Shown one piece after another: positions 6,148 through 6,928 of a stretch of DNA of 6,928 nucleotides. Numbering within the stretch: position 1 is the first letter of the stretch; each line of letters opens with the position of its first letter. The notes beneath the pieces were generated by a model. It searched no databases. It was not told where the DNA came from and saw only the letters and a list, made by a program, of their open reading frames with translations. This stretch comes from Chloroflexota bacterium (GTDB lineage: Bacteria; Chloroflexota; Limnocylindria; QHBO01): NCBI GenBank assembly GCA_020848055.1, contig JADLBB010000195.1:1-6928 (forward strand), written 5' to 3'. Made by a program: the position numbers and the translations under genes.

Positions 6148-6498
6148 TCAGCTGGAGCGCAGGCGATCCATGTGCTCCCGGGCTTGGTCATCCGACAGGT
6201 CGCCTTCAATCTCCGGCGTCGCCAGCCGGAAGATGACGTCCGCGATAGCCTCCTGGTGGGCAGCTTCGTATTCGACGCCGTCGGTCATGAGTATGAGACG
6301 GGCCCATGCGCTGATCGGTGCATCCAGCTCGCGACGGAGGAAGCGCTGTAGGACCGCGTGGACATCATCCGTGGTGAGGACGGTTGCGCAGATGTCATCC
6401 TGCCCTTCAACGCGAGTGCGAATGACCTCGAGAGGCCCCTGCCACGCAGCCAGGGCACGGAACGCACGCAGTCCGTCGGTCGGCTCGCCACCGCTCAT
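6148..6498 (-). CDS. Immunity-type protein paired with the upstream RHS tip
   Basis: The product has 116 residues, is acidic and mostly helical, and has no signal peptide or membrane segment. ATG 6498 overlaps the stop of the preceding toxin tail as ATGA (6495-6498), the classic sign of a translationally coupled toxin-immunity pair. The stretch L-T-T-D-D-V-H-A-V-L-Q-R-F-L, followed by A-P-I-S-A-W-A-R-L-I and Y-E-A-A-H-Q-E-A-I-A-D-V-I-F-R-L-A-T-P-E-I, resembles from memory a family of small RHS-associated proteins with a 'W-A-x-x-I ... Y-E ... I-A-D-x-[IL]-F-x-L-A-x-P-E-I' pattern. I treat that as a moderate-confidence recognition. It probably binds and blocks the toxin encoded just before it. 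The stop (6148-6150) is followed at once by RHS core sequence in another frame, so this gene sits at a cassette boundary. Confidence 0.78.
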   Translation of the reverse strand: MSGGEPTDGLRAFRALAAWQGPLEVIRTRVEGQDDICATVLTTDDVHAVLQRFLRRELDAPISAWARLILMTDGVEYEAAHQEAIADVIFRLATPEIEGDLSDDQAREHMDRLRSS

Positions 6499-6730
6499 CT
6501 GAATTTATCCTCAATGCTGATGATGGAGCCATCTGGCGCGACTGTTGTAAGGGTATACCCGAAGGTCGCTCCGTCAGCTTTGACGTGCTTTACATACACC
6601 GCGAACGAATCTGGGATGTTGCGAGCCGGTACGATGGCCGAGAAGACGAACGTCGAGTCGGGAAGCTGATGCACCTGCACATCGGTCCTGCCGGCAGGCA
6701 GCTGCTTCAGGTATCGATTGAAGTTCTGGG
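6495..6730 (-). pseudogene. C-terminal end of an RHS-type toxin tip, frameshifted and partial
   Basis: The minus-strand frame from about 6730 to the TGA at 6495-6497 encodes L-A-Q-N-F-N-R-Y-L-K-Q-L-P-A-G-R-T, then V-P-A-R-N-I-P-D-S-F-A-V-Y-V-K, then G-Y-T-L-T-T-V-A-P-D-G-S and an I-E-D-K-F-R end. The 'R-x-I-P-x-S-[FY]-A-x-Y-x-K-x-[VI]-x-x-x-G' pattern is one I associate with the last ~50 residues of a group of RHS tips, though I cannot give a Pfam name. A GTG at 6680 opens the reading technically, but coding character extends upstream, so it is not a true start. Near 6730 the frame changes: the upstream frame reads R-A-G-E-N-A-W (6731-6751). One additional G in the minus-strand GCCTGGCCC would join E-N-A-W to A-Q-N-F-N-R. 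It is the toxin half of a pair with the gene at 6148-6498. It is unlikely to be expressed as drawn. Confidence 0.6.
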
Positions 6731-6928
6731 CCAGGCGTTCTCGCCGGCTCGGCCGGCGGCCTGGATGTCGGACCGGGTGCCGTCGACGTACAGCCGCTGC
6801 CAGTCGCCGTCGTACGTGCCGACCACAGGGTGTAGGCGCCGGCCTTGCCGACGCCGCCCTTCCTGCTACCCGACCCGTCGCAGCTCCGCCGCCCGCTCCC
6901 GATAACGGGTACGAGCCCAGTGCAGGTC
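6731..6928 (-). pseudogene. LamG-like fragment and degraded sequence leading into the RHS tip
   Basis: The minus-strand frame at 6773-6826 reads V-V-G-T-Y-D-G-D-W-Q-R-L-Y-V-D-G-T-R. This closely fits the 'V-x-G-T-Y-D-G-x-x-x-x-L-Y-V-[DN]-G' core of LamG/concanavalin-like domains. It continues through S-D-I-Q-A-A-G-R-A-G-E-N-A-W to 6731, where the frame breaks into the toxin tail. Upstream, the same frame meets a TAG at 6866-6868. Before that TAG, 20 residues (D-L-H-W-A-R-T-R-Y-R-E-R ...) may be the end of another gene, but they are too short to judge. A second frame around 6834-6866 reads G-K-A-G-A-Y-T-L-W, which also looks LamG-like, so another frameshift is possible. I cannot tell whether the fragment was part of the toxin protein or a neighbour that the cassette joined. 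Confidence 0.45.

Noticed and set aside
5075..6502. 475-codon plus-strand open frame opposite the RHS fragment
   Set aside because: It is antisense to clear YD-repeats and the RHS core, its translation is low-complexity G/R/A/V, and it crosses an immunity gene on the other strand.
6866..6928. Last 20 residues of a possible minus-strand gene entering from the right edge
   Set aside because: It is only 20 residues, no motif is recognisable, and an open frame of this length is expected by chance in GC-rich DNA.
1..6928. CRISPR arrays, tRNA or rRNA genes, insertion-sequence ends
   Set aside because: No regularly spaced repeats, no cloverleaf or rRNA sequence, and no transposase or terminal inverted repeats were seen.

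Overview
The DNA is strongly GC-rich, has no spliced or eukaryotic features, and uses tight bacterial gene overlaps with ATG and GTG starts. The gene set (DinB/MDMPI-type proteins, a Phd/VapC pair, RHS and LamG pieces) fits a high-GC environmental bacterium such as a Chloroflexota or Actinomycetota member. That placement is a guess from style and gene content, because no marker gene is present.

Layout. Left part, plus strand (1-1837): two overlapping paralogous DinB-like four-helix-bundle genes (24-975), then a type II toxin-antitoxin operon made of a Phd/YefM antitoxin and a VapC-type PIN ribonuclease (1030-1837). A perfect 16-bp palindrome covers the antitoxin start codon. Right part, minus strand (1897-6928, read from high to low coordinates): the end of an RHS-type toxin tip (6495-~6730) with its small immunity-like gene (6148-6498), joined by ATGA. 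Next comes a start-less RHS core fragment with a different C-terminal tip (4745-6147), then a small three-helix membrane protein (4213-4626) and a run of unassigned small genes (3495-4130, ~2948-3449, 2359-2894, 1998-2346), several of them frameshifted. LamG-like remnants sit at both ends of this minus-strand block (1897-1995 and ~6731-6826).

Interpretation. The minus-strand block looks like a polymorphic-toxin cassette array. RHS tips and their immunity genes have been collected as orphan modules behind a main RHS gene outside the window. The tip at 4745-5440 ends in a glycine-rich hydrophobic hairpin and is followed by a membrane protein, so the best hypothesis is a membrane-targeting (pore-type) RHS toxin with a membrane immunity protein. 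The remaining genes are best explained as further immunity or orphan cassette genes, but I do not recognise their families with confidence. Several one-base frameshifts, some at homopolymers, mean either that the array is decaying or that the assembly has indel errors.
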